33,069 nt of DNA from Anaerolineaceae bacterium (lineage in GTDB: Bacteria > Chloroflexota > Anaerolineae > Anaerolineales > Anaerolineaceae), in assembly GCA_029265815.1 (NCBI GenBank), contig JAJUGU010000014.1, positions 1 to 33,069 of the forward strand, read 5' to 3'. This document shows positions 8,005 through 16,320 of this stretch, in pieces. The position numbers and the translations under genes were made by a program. The stretch's first letter is position 1. The number at the start of each line of letters is the position of its first letter. Below the pieces are notes generated by a model that was given only the letters and a program-made list of their open reading frames with translations, did no database searches and was not told the DNA's origin.

Positions 8005-8154
8005 TTTTCATCACTCCATTTAATAAGTAATCATTTGATGCGAGTCGAGGGTGAAAAGTTACAGGTCTTTCACTTTTCATTCGTGATTTATTTCAATCGA
8101 ATCATGATGTTTACCACTATTAATTATTTTTGGCCTGTATTATGATGTTGCATA

Positions 8155-8646
8155 ATGACAACAACTAACGATATTATTCAAATGAATGCTTTAAGAGATA
8201 TCTCTGACCAGCAGCTGATGGAATTGCGTGCGATTTTTCAGAAATCTCATTATGCGGCAGGGGAAGTGATCATTCAGCAAAATCAGCGCGCCACAGACCT
8301 TTACATTTTACTAAGCGGCGAAGTTGAGATTACTCATCGGCCATATGACGGACCAGCGATTACCATAGCAAAGGTCAAAGCAGGGGGTGTTTTTGGTTGG
8401 TCAGCGATTCTAGGTAAAGACAAATACTCCTCTACTGTTACAGCGTTGGAAGATTGCGTTGTCTATCATGTGCGTGGATTCAAATTGCAGCAATTTTGTG
8501 AGGAACATCACGAAACAGGCGTGGTATTATTGGAAAAGATGGCATTATCGGTTGCTCAACAACCAGCGCAAGTCCATAACCAGATCATGAAGATCCTTCA
8601 GTCTGCTATGGATTACCGGGAGGATGATTCATACGAGGTGAGCTAA
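8155..8646 (+). CDS. Cyclic-nucleotide-binding-fold protein without HTH
   Basis: This 163-residue protein has the Crp/CAP-type beta-roll, seen in YAAGEVIIQQNQRATDLYILLSGEVEI (in parts, about 38-64) and GGVFGWSAIL. It stops after the C-helix and has no helix-turn-helix, so it is not a complete Crp/Fnr regulator. The phosphate-binding Arg-Ser/Thr-Ala motif of cAMP-binding members is replaced by KYSSTV, so canonical cAMP binding is doubtful. There is no Shine-Dalgarno before the ATG, and a TATTAT box (8138-8143) lies 11 nt upstream, which suggests a leaderless mRNA. The stop overlaps the next start by 1 bp, so it is likely to be made with the Fe-S protein. Confidence 0.8.
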   Translation: MTTTNDIIQMNALRDISDQQLMELRAIFQKSHYAAGEVIIQQNQRATDLYILLSGEVEITHRPYDGPAITIAKVKAGGVFGWSAILGKDKYSSTVTALEDCVVYHVRGFKLQQFCEEHHETGVVLLEKMALSVAQQPAQVHNQIMKILQSAMDYREDDSYEVS

Positions 8647-8894
8647 TGAGTGAGGCCGGTTCTTATTCCGAAATCGAGCAATTGCGCGGTTTGATCGAAC
8701 AATTGAATTCATACATTACCACTTATCACGGGGGAGAGGTGGAATTTGTCTCTTTTGATGGTAAGGTCGTCAAAGTCAGGCTCGGAGGAGCGTGCATCGG
8801 ATGCCCGCTGTCACCGGTGACCTTAAAAGGCTGGGTGGAGGGTACTGTCAGGCAGTTCTTTCCGGAAATCGAGAAGGTTGAAGCTGTGAATTGA
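8646..8894 (+). CDS. NifU C-terminal-domain Fe-S scaffold protein
   Basis: This 82-residue protein is a stand-alone NifU-type domain (PF01106). It carries the key motif GGACIGCPLSPVTLKGWVE, with Cys50 and Cys53 forming the CxxC that holds a cluster shared between two subunits. Members assemble or carry 4Fe-4S clusters for delivery to client proteins. The sequence HGGEVEFVSFDG before the motif matches the usual GGDVELVDVDG pattern. It overlaps the upstream cyclic-nucleotide-fold gene by 1 bp (TAATG), so translation is coupled. No IscU, SufB or NfuA N-terminal domain is nearby. Confidence 0.92.
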   Translation: MSEAGSYSEIEQLRGLIEQLNSYITTYHGGEVEFVSFDGKVVKVRLGGACIGCPLSPVTLKGWVEGTVRQFFPEIEKVEAVN

Positions 8895-8895
8895 G

Positions 8896-8921
8896 CGCTG
8901 GTTAAGGAACCAGTGTTTTTT
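8896..8921 (+). terminator. Terminator after the NifU-like gene
   Basis: CGCTGGTT (8896-8903) pairs with AACCAGTG (8908-8915), with one G-T pair, over an AAGG loop. Six T residues follow. Confidence 0.85.
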
Positions 8922-8975
8922 ATCAGTATAATTGGTCATGCATCCTGTGTGACAGTCAGCCTTCTTGTGTGATTC

Positions 8976-9728
8976 ATGAATCCTTTTTCGATCATCATTG
9001 GCATAGGTGCTTCTATTGGTTTGTGGCGGGTATATGGTCAATCAGCCCCGGCGCAGCGAATCCGCTGGTTGTGTACCGGCATTTGCGTATTATTTGGAAG
9101 TCTGCTGGGAGCACGCCTGGTTTATGTGTTATTCCACTTGCATTACTACTCGTTGTACCCGGGCGAGATTCTTAAGTTTTGGTCGGGATTAGACAGTTTT
9201 GGTGCGTTTATGGGAGCGGTCTTTTTTACCATTTTCGCCGGGCTTGTTTTGCGTTCTGGAATATTCCGCACTCTTGATCTGATGACTGTGATGCTGCTTC
9301 CGATCGCAGTGGCTGGCTGGCTCGGCTGCTGGGCGGTTGGTGCGGCTTATGGGCAAGCCCTGGAGCCCGGAACCTGGTGGGGGATGCTGATGCTCGACGA
9401 AACAGGCGTGACCAGCCTGCGCGTTCCGCTGCAGCCGCTGGCTGCGGCCAGTCTGATCCTGTTCATGTTCTTGGCCGACCGATTCACCCGCCATTCGGTT
9501 CACGGATTGGCTTTCGCTGTTAATTGTCTGGTTTTTTCGCTGCATGCTCTTATTTTTACCCTCATGCGTGCCGATCCGATGCAAACACTGTGGGGTTTGC
9601 GATTGGATACGGTACTTTTTGGCTTTTCTTTGGTCATTTTGGTCATTCTTCTAATTTTCCTTCTGCGACAGAAGTCAAAAACGGATAAAATGAAAAAGTA
9701 CAATCTTCAACAAGAGGTAGATGTATGA
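8976..9728 (+). CDS. Lgt-like membrane protein lacking catalytic residues
   Basis: This 250-residue protein has about seven membrane segments and resembles prolipoprotein diacylglyceryl transferase. LLGARLVYVLFH matches the family's GARL(G/A)YV segment, and GLDSFGAFMGA aligns with the HGGL region (GLSFHGGLIG). The histidine there is replaced by Phe. The block that should read GRxxNxxxxELWG reads GWLGCWAVGAAYG, so the essential Arg and Asn are missing. It may be an inactive or repurposed relative. It overlaps the NAD-synthetase glutaminase gene by 4 bp, so expression is coupled. Confidence is high for a membrane protein and moderate for Lgt ancestry. Confidence 0.6.
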   Translation: MNPFSIIIGIGASIGLWRVYGQSAPAQRIRWLCTGICVLFGSLLGARLVYVLFHLHYYSLYPGEILKFWSGLDSFGAFMGAVFFTIFAGLVLRSGIFRTLDLMTVMLLPIAVAGWLGCWAVGAAYGQALEPGTWWGMLMLDETGVTSLRVPLQPLAAASLILFMFLADRFTRHSVHGLAFAVNCLVFSLHALIFTLMRADPMQTLWGLRLDTVLFGFSLVILVILLIFLLRQKSKTDKMKKYNLQQEVDV

Positions 9729-10600
9729 AGTTATCTGTGGCTATGGCACAAATCAATACCGTTTTGGGTGACGTGCAGCGCAACCTTGAGAAACATCTGG
9801 TGATGATCGATGAGGCGCGACAGAAAGGCGCTGATCTGGTTACGTTCCCCGAACTGTCACTGACTGGATATGTGCTGCAAGACCTGGCCACGACCGTCGC
9901 CTGCCGGCCTGCAGCCAGTAATCCAATATTCAAACCGCTGTTAGATGCCAGCCGTGACATTGATATCATTGTCAGCTTTGTAGAGGAAGATCATCGCAGC
10001 CGGTTTTATATCGCTTCAGCATACCTTGCTGAAGGAAAAATCTTACACGTGCACCGCAAGGTTTACCTGCCAACTTATGGTTTTTTCGACGAAGGACGGT
10101 TCTTTGCCCGAGGCGACGCCATCCGTGCCTTTGACACGCGTTTTGGCAGGGTGGGCATGCTGATCTGTGAAGACTTCTGGCATGCATCCTCCCCCTACTT
10201 ACTCTGGCTGGATGGGGCCGACCTATTTTTCTTTGCATCGGCTTCTCCTGGACGGGGATTACCTGCAAAGAACTGCAACTATGTTCCAGGAAGGCTGGAT
10301 TCGGCCCGCTGGGTGGATGATATCAACCGCGCATATGCTGGAATGTTTACTTCATTTATAATCCACACAAACCGGGTAGGATTTGAAGACGGGATCAATT
10401 TCTGGGGAGGGTCATCTGTTTTTACTCCAGATGGCGAACCGCTGATCAACGGACCCGAGCGTGTTGAAGCCCTGGTGCAGGCAGAACTTGATCTCGGTCA
10501 ACTACACCGCACGCGATCGCGGTTGCCCTTGCTGCGTGATGAACGGGTGAGCCTGGTTGAGCGGGAATTGAACCGCATTCGCAATAAGGAAAAAGACTGA
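9725..10600 (+). CDS. Nitrilase-family glutaminase subunit of NAD+ synthetase
   Basis: This 291-residue carbon-nitrogen hydrolase has a complete Glu-Lys-Cys triad: Glu43 in FPELSLTGY, Lys112 in HRKVYLPTYGFFDEGRFF, and Cys148 in MLICEDFWH. The LPxYGxFDExRxF and CEDxW patterns are those of the glutamine-hydrolysing domain of NAD+ synthetases rather than of general nitrilases. It would release ammonia for the synthetase encoded next. In most bacteria with glutamine-dependent NadE the two domains are fused; here they are separate genes. The ATG overlaps the Lgt-like gene by 4 bp, and the nadE start follows 42 bp after the stop. Confidence 0.85.
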   Translation: MKLSVAMAQINTVLGDVQRNLEKHLVMIDEARQKGADLVTFPELSLTGYVLQDLATTVACRPAASNPIFKPLLDASRDIDIIVSFVEEDHRSRFYIASAYLAEGKILHVHRKVYLPTYGFFDEGRFFARGDAIRAFDTRFGRVGMLICEDFWHASSPYLLWLDGADLFFFASASPGRGLPAKNCNYVPGRLDSARWVDDINRAYAGMFTSFIIHTNRVGFEDGINFWGGSSVFTPDGEPLINGPERVEALVQAELDLGQLHRTRSRLPLLRDERVSLVERELNRIRNKEKD

Positions 10601-10642
10601 TGGTGGAAAACCTGGTTTTCATTAATAATTCAGGAGGGAACC

Positions 10643-11464
10643 ATGCCTGATCTATCGATCGATACTGGACTCGCACGAGAAATCCTTACCAGTTTCATTA
10701 AGACTGAAGTAACGCGTGCGGGCTTTCAACGGGTAGTACTTGGCCTGTCGGGAGGTCTGGACTCAGCACTGGCTTGCTATCTCGCGGCAGAAGCATTAGG
10801 CCCGCAAAATGTCCTCGCAATCCGTATGCCGTACAAGACTTCATCCCCTGAATCGCTGGAACACGCTCAACTGGTGATCGATGCTCTGGGTGTCACATCT
10901 CTCACTATACCGATTACGGAAATGGTCGATCCACTGATCGAGCGGTTTCCGAATATGGAAAACCGGCGCAAGGGCAATATCATGGCCCGCCAACGCATGA
11001 TTATTCTCTTTGATCAATCTGAAGCGTTCAAGGGGCTGGTGTTAGGAACCGGAAACAAGACTGAAATTCTGCTGGGTTATTCCACGCTTTACGGTGATTC
11101 AGCCTGTGCACTGAATCCGATCGGCGATCTATATAAAACACAGGTCAGGCAGTTAGCACGCGATATGGGCATACCCCAGGTTTTAATTGACAAAGCCCCA
11201 TCGGCCGATCTCTGGCTGGGTCAAACCGATGAGGGAGAACTTGGTTTTACTTACGATGAAGTTGATCAATTACTTTTTCTACTTGTCGAACAACGTTTTA
11301 CCCCCGAAGAATGTGTGGAAAATGGTTTTTCAGAGGATTTTGTACGCAAAGTGCTCAAGCGGGTGCAGCAGAACCAGTTTAAACGGGTGATGCCGCCGAT
11401 CGCCAAGTTAAGCAATCGAACTGTGGGGTATGATTTTCTTTATTTGAGAGACTGGGGAACGTAA
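10643..11464 (+). CDS. nadE: NAD+ synthase (ammonia-ligating domain)
   Basis: This 273-residue cytoplasmic enzyme adenylates and amidates nicotinate adenine dinucleotide to NAD+, the last step of the pathway. It has the PP-loop SGGLDSA (36-42), GTGNKTEILLGYSTLYGD, and KAPSADLWLGQTDEGELGF, all diagnostic of NadE. It has no N-terminal glutaminase domain; that function is probably supplied by the preceding gene. The ATG at 10643 follows CAGGAGGG at good spacing. The unit ends at a strong bidirectional terminator. Confidence 0.96.
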   Translation: MPDLSIDTGLAREILTSFIKTEVTRAGFQRVVLGLSGGLDSALACYLAAEALGPQNVLAIRMPYKTSSPESLEHAQLVIDALGVTSLTIPITEMVDPLIERFPNMENRRKGNIMARQRMIILFDQSEAFKGLVLGTGNKTEILLGYSTLYGDSACALNPIGDLYKTQVRQLARDMGIPQVLIDKAPSADLWLGQTDEGELGFTYDEVDQLLFLLVEQRFTPEECVENGFSEDFVRKVLKRVQQNQFKRVMPPIAKLSNRTVGYDFLYLRDWGT

Positions 11465-11476
11465 TTGATTCATGAA

Positions 11477-11503
11477 AAAATACCGGAGATGCTCCGGTAT
11501 TTT
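11477..11503 (+). terminator. Bidirectional terminator between nadE and the ABC-F gene
   Basis: A perfect 12-bp inverted repeat (11477-11488 and 11492-11503) surrounds a 3-nt loop. It is flanked by T-rich sequence on the plus strand and by six T residues on the minus strand. It separates two convergent genes. Confidence 0.88.
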
Positions 11504-11504
11504 T

Positions 11505-13412
11505 CTATTCAACGAGTGATTCCCCTAGAACAGTCCATTGCTGCATGTAGTCTTCCAATTCAGCTTGCAGGCAGGTGTATTCTCCCCCCAGTTTCTGAAC
11601 TTTGCCCGGATCTGCGGGCACGGCATCCAATTGAACCTCGATCTCCTTAATGCGTGATTCAATTGACGCGATATGAGATTCGAGTTCTTGCATCTTACGC
11701 TGTAATTTTTGCTGTTCTCCTTTGCTCAACCCTTTTTTGACCTTTTCAGGGGGGGTGAGCATCACTTTCTGTTCGATGGATTGAGATGGCAAACCTTGTT
11801 GTCCAGCCTGCCGGGATGCGCGGTATTCGCTATAGCTGCCTTTAAACACAATCAATTTGTGCATTGAGGGGACCACTTCCCAGACCTGTGTGGCCAGGGC
11901 GTCGATCAGGTAGCGATCGTGAGACACAAGGAGTATTGTTCCTTGAAAATCAGCCAGGATGGATTGCAGGATTTCCTGCGAGGGGAGGTCCAGGTGGTTG
12001 GTTGGTTCATCAAGTAACAGCAGGTTGGCGCCTTGCAGCGCCAGGCACGCCAGTGCTAGCCTTCCACGCTCTCCACCGGAAAGGAGGGAAACCTGTTTAA
12101 AGACATCATCACCGGTAAAGAGAAATTTAGCGAGATAATCTCTGACCTCGGCTGGCAGCCATTTGGGGTTGACAGCCTGGATCTCCTGCATCAGGGTCCA
12201 TTCAGAGTGTAAGCCTTCATGTGCCTGAGCAAAGTAGCCGATCTGAAGGCTGGATCCAAGGACAGTCTCGCCGGCGTAAGGCGGAATCTGCTCGAGGATG
12301 GTCTTGAGGAAAGTGGTTTTACCCGCTCCGTTAGGTCCAATAATAGCAGCGCATTCACCGCGCACAAGGGTTAGATCGTCCACCGAAAATAATGGTTTTC
12401 CTTCGTCTGCATAACCAACGCTTAATGAACGAGTGCGCAGCACCAGATCACCACTTCGGCCACTGGAAGCGAGTTGGATGTGCATGGTGCGTTTCTTCAT
12501 TGGGGGTGTGAGGCGGGCTTCATCCAGCATGCGCTCGAGACGCTTGCGCCTGCCCTGCGCCTGGCGGGTGTTTTGACCGGCAATGTTACGCCGGATGTAT
12601 TCTTCTTCCTTCTCGATAAATTCTTGCTGGGCCTGGTATTCCATTAAGCGGCGCTGATAACGTTGCTCACGCTGCTGCATGTATGCGCTGTAATTACCAC
12701 GGTATTCTTCCAGCACGGGGGTCATTTCAAGGATCGTCGTGGCGACCTGGTCTAGAAAATAGCGGTCGTGCGACACAATCAACACTGCTCCTGGCCAGTC
12801 TTTCAAGTATGCCTCCAGCCATTCCACTGCTGAAATATCCAGATGATTGGTAGGCTCATCGAGCAGCAGCAGGTCGGGTTGTGAAAGCAGCAGTTTGGCG
12901 AGCATGATGCGAGTGCGCTGCCCGCCAGACAGGTGAGATACAGGGCGTTTTTCATCAGCTCGATTGAACCCCAGACCCGACAGCGTCATGCGGATGCGCG
13001 TTTCATAGTCGTATCCACCTTCATGCTCAAAACGAGCCTGAAGCTGGCCGTACTGCTCGATCAACGCAGTAGAGTCAGGGTTAGAAGAAAGCGATTCCTC
13101 GAGGGCATGTAATTCGCGCTGGCGTTGGATTAATGAATCAAAGACTGTCAGGCATTCTGCCCAAACCGTGCGGTCAGAGTTGAGTTTTGCTTCCTGAGGG
13201 AGGTACCCGATCTGCAGCCCGCGTGCATGCTGGATGGTTCCTGAGGAGGGCTCTTCTTCGCCAATTAAAATGCGCAGCAGAGTGGTTTTACCAACCCCGT
13301 TGGGGCCGACCAGGCCGATGCGCGCTTTGTGGGGGATGCTGAAGGATAGTTCTGGAAAAATATCCAGGGCTCCATAGGATTTTGAAATATTGGTGGCGGT
13401 CAACAACGGCAT
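11505..13412 (-). CDS. ABC-F family ATPase (Uup/YdiF-like)
   Basis: This 635-residue soluble protein has two ABC domains and no membrane segment. The first has Walker A GPNGVGKT (36-43), signature LSGGQRTRI and Walker B LLLLDEPTNHLD. The second has GPNGAGKT, LSGGERGRL and the same LLLLDEPTNHLD. A charged inter-domain linker (around QAQGRRKRLERML) fits the P-site tRNA interaction motif. The last ~75 residues form a coiled coil after KKGLSKGEQQKLQRK. ABC-F proteins act on ribosomes in translation or antibiotic protection. The long linker and C-terminal coil favour the Uup/YdiF side. The exact role cannot be read from sequence. Confidence 0.92.
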   Translation of the reverse strand: MPLLTATNISKSYGALDIFPELSFSIPHKARIGLVGPNGVGKTTLLRILIGEEEPSSGTIQHARGLQIGYLPQEAKLNSDRTVWAECLTVFDSLIQRQRELHALEESLSSNPDSTALIEQYGQLQARFEHEGGYDYETRIRMTLSGLGFNRADEKRPVSHLSGGQRTRIMLAKLLLSQPDLLLLDEPTNHLDISAVEWLEAYLKDWPGAVLIVSHDRYFLDQVATTILEMTPVLEEYRGNYSAYMQQREQRYQRRLMEYQAQQEFIEKEEEYIRRNIAGQNTRQAQGRRKRLERMLDEARLTPPMKKRTMHIQLASSGRSGDLVLRTRSLSVGYADEGKPLFSVDDLTLVRGECAAIIGPNGAGKTTFLKTILEQIPPYAGETVLGSSLQIGYFAQAHEGLHSEWTLMQEIQAVNPKWLPAEVRDYLAKFLFTGDDVFKQVSLLSGGERGRLALACLALQGANLLLLDEPTNHLDLPSQEILQSILADFQGTILLVSHDRYLIDALATQVWEVVPSMHKLIVFKGSYSEYRASRQAGQQGLPSQSIEQKVMLTPPEKVKKGLSKGEQQKLQRKMQELESHIASIESRIKEIEVQLDAVPADPGKVQKLGGEYTCLQAELEDYMQQWTVLGESLVE

Positions 13413-13464
13413 GAAATCGTTCCAAAAAAGTGATACACGAAGTATACCATAGGGATTATTTCGC

Positions 13465-13492
13465 GAAAAAACCCCGGCAATGTTACCGGGGT
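13465..13492 (-). terminator. Terminator of the WD40-like lipoprotein gene
   Basis: ACCCCGG (13471-13477) pairs with CCGGGGT (13486-13492). On the minus strand the stem is followed by TTTTTTCGCG. It lies about 20 nt beyond the gene's stop codon. Confidence 0.88.
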
Positions 13493-13512
13493 GCTGTGAT
13501 CAAAAGGATGGC

Positions 13513-14622
13513 TTACTGGACGATCTGCCAGAGATAAAGCTGGTTGTCTGCTCCAGCGGTAGCAATGGAATTTTGGTCAGATGAAAAAGCGGTAACTCTC
13601 ACGACATCCGAATGACCAGAAAAGGTCGCCAGAAGGGTAGCGGATGCAACATCCCATATCTGCAGGTCATTGCCGGAGGTGGCTGCCAAAAGGTGGCCAT
13701 CGGGTGAGAAACTGACCGAAGCGCTGTAGCTGCTAATTCCGTTACCCGTTTCGAAGGAAGAAACCTGGTTGCCTGATGCCGTATCCCATAACTTAATCGA
13801 GGTGGCAAACGAGCTGGCCAGAGTTGACCCGTTTGGCGTCAGGGCGTAATCGTTGACGAAGTCTTCATGCGAAAAAGATGGCCCCATGTTTCCGGTTTCT
13901 ACATCTTGTAACTGAATGGTTGCCCGCGCGTGCCACACCAGCCACTGCGCGGCTTCGGAAAAACCGGCATTGAAAACCGGGGCAGCGGTTTCAAAACCGG
14001 TAAGGGTTTTTAATTCTTCGTGGGTAACGAAATCGAAGAGTACCACTTCCCACGCGTCCATTTTGGTGACGGCCATATAACGCAGGTCGGGTGAAAAAGT
14101 GATTCCTCCAATCAGGTAACCCGGGGTTAAACTGAAAATTTCTGCGTTTCCTGCACCCATATCAACCAGTTTGAAAGAACTCATATCCTGGCTGATCACT
14201 GCCACGGTTCGGCCGTCAGCCGCAACTGATGCTATGCGGTCACTGGATGAAGAATAAACAGCCAGCGGTGAAAGGTTTGCTGCATCGAGGATCGTTACGC
14301 TGTAAACCTGGTTACCGTTAGCGTCACTGTTCTGCGAGATCACGGATAGTGATTTGCCGTCATTGGCCCAGATTATCTGTTGAATGTTGCTGACCGCGGT
14401 TTTGTTGACAAGAGTCAGGTTTTGTGCGTTAGTGTTCGTGATCTGTATCAAGGGCTTTGCTTCCACCACTTCAGTCGGTGAAGGAAGGGGAACGGTGTCA
14501 ACCTCAGGGGTTGCAGTTGCGACAACTTCGGTCGGTGGGGGTGTGATCTCTGGCAGATCGCACGCTGTTAATGTCAGAACCAGAAAGGCAGTGATCAACC
14601 ACGCCAGGTATTTTGTTTTCAT
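13513..14622 (-). CDS. WD40-repeat-like lipoprotein
   Basis: This 369-residue exported protein begins with MKTKYLAWL, a hydrophobic core and the lipobox LTLTAC (Cys21), followed by a Pro/Thr/Glu-rich linker. The ATG at 14622 is preferred over an upstream in-frame start because it begins the signal peptide and follows AAAGGG. The rest is a beta-propeller with repeats ending in motifs such as IKLWDTASGNQ, LQIWDVASATLL and LYLWQIV, the WD signature at strand ends. The earlier repeats are more degenerate. It would sit on the outer face of the membrane, probably as a binding or scaffolding protein; the partner is unknown. The gene follows the glycosidase-like gene by 52 bp and is probably co-transcribed with it. 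Confidence 0.83.
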   Translation of the reverse strand: MKTKYLAWLITAFLVLTLTACDLPEITPPPTEVVATATPEVDTVPLPSPTEVVEAKPLIQITNTNAQNLTLVNKTAVSNIQQIIWANDGKSLSVISQNSDANGNQVYSVTILDAANLSPLAVYSSSSDRIASVAADGRTVAVISQDMSSFKLVDMGAGNAEIFSLTPGYLIGGITFSPDLRYMAVTKMDAWEVVLFDFVTHEELKTLTGFETAAPVFNAGFSEAAQWLVWHARATIQLQDVETGNMGPSFSHEDFVNDYALTPNGSTLASSFATSIKLWDTASGNQVSSFETGNGISSYSASVSFSPDGHLLAATSGNDLQIWDVASATLLATFSGHSDVVRVTAFSSDQNSIATAGADNQLYLWQIVQ

Positions 14623-14674
14623 AATGACCCTTTCTCTTCCAATCAATCTGCTTTTAGCGATTATACTTCCAGCT

Positions 14675-16243
14675 TTAGGGTAAAAGTTCATCTAATTTCT
14701 CTTCACCCCATTCGATCGCGCTCTCTTTAGCCTGATCAAGCCATTGGTCAAGCATGTCGTTGAGAGATGCTTTTTGATTATTTAACCAACGGACCGCGGC
14801 GGTCTTTAATTCTATCTTCCACAATTCCACCTGGTCGGTGATGGCCAGTTTTGTGCTCTGGATCAAATCGCTGGATTTACCGGTGAAAATCACCGGACGT
14901 TCGTTCAGCATTACCACCACTTCGCTGGAGTCATTGGCAGGGATAACAAGACCTGAGTCGTTGGACACGATATCAGCATCTGCAGAGAAAGCCGTGAAGG
15001 ATCTAATATCCTGAGCCTGAAGGGCTACCGGAAAAGCGGTGTCTCCATCCTGGCTGCGCCAGGCAATGGCTGTGATCTTGCCTCCGTGCCTGAAACGGTA
15101 TTCAAAAACACTGCCGGTTGATCCCTGCACCTGACCTAAAGGTTTGGCGTCTTTGAGGATCTGTTGCAGATTTGTCAAAGCGTTCTTTGCACTGGGATTG
15201 CTGGAGAGGTCGGTATTCCAGATGATGGTTGAAATGGAATTCTGTGCCATCAATGCTACGGATGCCCGAACCAGCAGATCAGCCTCGAGCTGATCGGCTG
15301 AAATTTGCCTGGCTGAAACAAGGGATTGCAGGTCAGTAGAACTCCATCTCAATCCGGTAATGATGACCTGTTTACCGCCCAACTGGCGTGCCAACTCCTG
15401 CACAGCCTGGATCTCGGCAGACATTGAGCCGGGTGTGGTCATTAAATTTGATGAACAGGCAGAAGTATTCAATCCAGCAGCCTGGTTTTCAGGAGCAGCT
15501 GCTCCCTGGACGGGCTGGTAGGGGATCACATCGGCGCGCTTCCAGGCTTTTGTTGCGTTCATCTCAAGCATGAAGGTAAGCGGGTTCATCGCACAACTGC
15601 CGGATGCCATTCCGGTTAAACTGCCCATCCAAACCTGATCATTAGGATCAGCGGATTTAATGATCCGGCTGGCCGATTGAAGTATGTCTGAATAGAAATT
15701 GGTATTAGGGGCGTATCTCTCATCTGGTGAAAGGGGGGTGAGGAAGGCAGCCATTCCTTGATAACTGTTAACCTCGCTGCCAATTTGCCAGATATCGACT
15801 GATTCACCAAAGTGGTCGACAGCCGCCTGAACAAATTTCTCCCAGCGCTCACCAAAAGCTTTCATATCCAATGGCTGCCCAGAAGCCGCAAGGTAGACAG
15901 GACCACCGGTGAGCACTGCTACGACTTTGAGACCGTGTGCGTTGGCTGATGAGACGAACAGGTCGAGAGGGGTGACTGCTGACCAGTTATATACATCGGC
16001 GGAGGTTTCAATCTCGCTCCAGTTGAAGTCCTGGATGACATATTCGGCGCCGGTGGATTGCACCAGAGTCAGTATTGACTCCATATTATCCAGAGTCAAC
16101 GCCGGCAGGGAATCCGTTTCGATCCCAAACCCATCTACACGTGAAGAATCCACGGGGGTTACGGAGGAAAAAAGCGTTACACCTAAGAGGGCTACGAGAC
16201 CAACGGGTAGAAAATGACGGATAAAAAAAGGAAACAACCTCAT
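14675..16243 (-). CDS. Secreted TIM-barrel glycosidase-like protein, probably inactive
   Basis: This 522-residue protein has an N-terminal signal or anchor (about 10-28) and a TIM-barrel domain like family GH39/GH5-type enzymes. YVIQDFNWSEIE and LKVVAVLTGGP fit early strands. IWQIGSEVNSY (Glu157) aligns with the acid/base segment normally reading GNEPN. The nucleophile strand, expected as TE(F/W)GW, reads IITGLRW with Gly297 in place of Glu. A C-terminal beta-rich domain and a helical tail of about 60 residues follow. Loss of the nucleophile suggests a carbohydrate-binding or structural role. CATGCAGGAGG precedes the ATG. Confidence 0.6.
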   Translation of the reverse strand: MRLFPFFIRHFLPVGLVALLGVTLFSSVTPVDSSRVDGFGIETDSLPALTLDNMESILTLVQSTGAEYVIQDFNWSEIETSADVYNWSAVTPLDLFVSSANAHGLKVVAVLTGGPVYLAASGQPLDMKAFGERWEKFVQAAVDHFGESVDIWQIGSEVNSYQGMAAFLTPLSPDERYAPNTNFYSDILQSASRIIKSADPNDQVWMGSLTGMASGSCAMNPLTFMLEMNATKAWKRADVIPYQPVQGAAAPENQAAGLNTSACSSNLMTTPGSMSAEIQAVQELARQLGGKQVIITGLRWSSTDLQSLVSARQISADQLEADLLVRASVALMAQNSISTIIWNTDLSSNPSAKNALTNLQQILKDAKPLGQVQGSTGSVFEYRFRHGGKITAIAWRSQDGDTAFPVALQAQDIRSFTAFSADADIVSNDSGLVIPANDSSEVVVMLNERPVIFTGKSSDLIQSTKLAITDQVELWKIELKTAAVRWLNNQKASLNDMLDQWLDQAKESAIEWGEEKLDELLP

Positions 16244-16280
16244 ACAGAAACCTCCTGCATGAAGGGTTGCAAGAAAAGCG

Positions 16281-16297
16281 CCATGATGTTTTCATGG
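16281..16297 (-). terminator. Weak hairpin after the MFS gene
   Basis: CCATGA (16281-16286) pairs with TCATGG (16292-16297). On the minus strand a T-containing tract (CGCTTTTCTT) follows. The stem is short, so partial read-through into the glycosidase-like gene is likely. Confidence 0.35.
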
Positions 16298-16320
16298 ATG
16301 CCGGTAAAAAAAGGACAAAG

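Noticed and set aside
8051-8073. Inverted repeat GTGAAA/TTTCAC upstream of the OsmC-like gene as an operator
   Set aside because: Only 6 bp arms in an AT-rich region, with no promoter placed convincingly around it.
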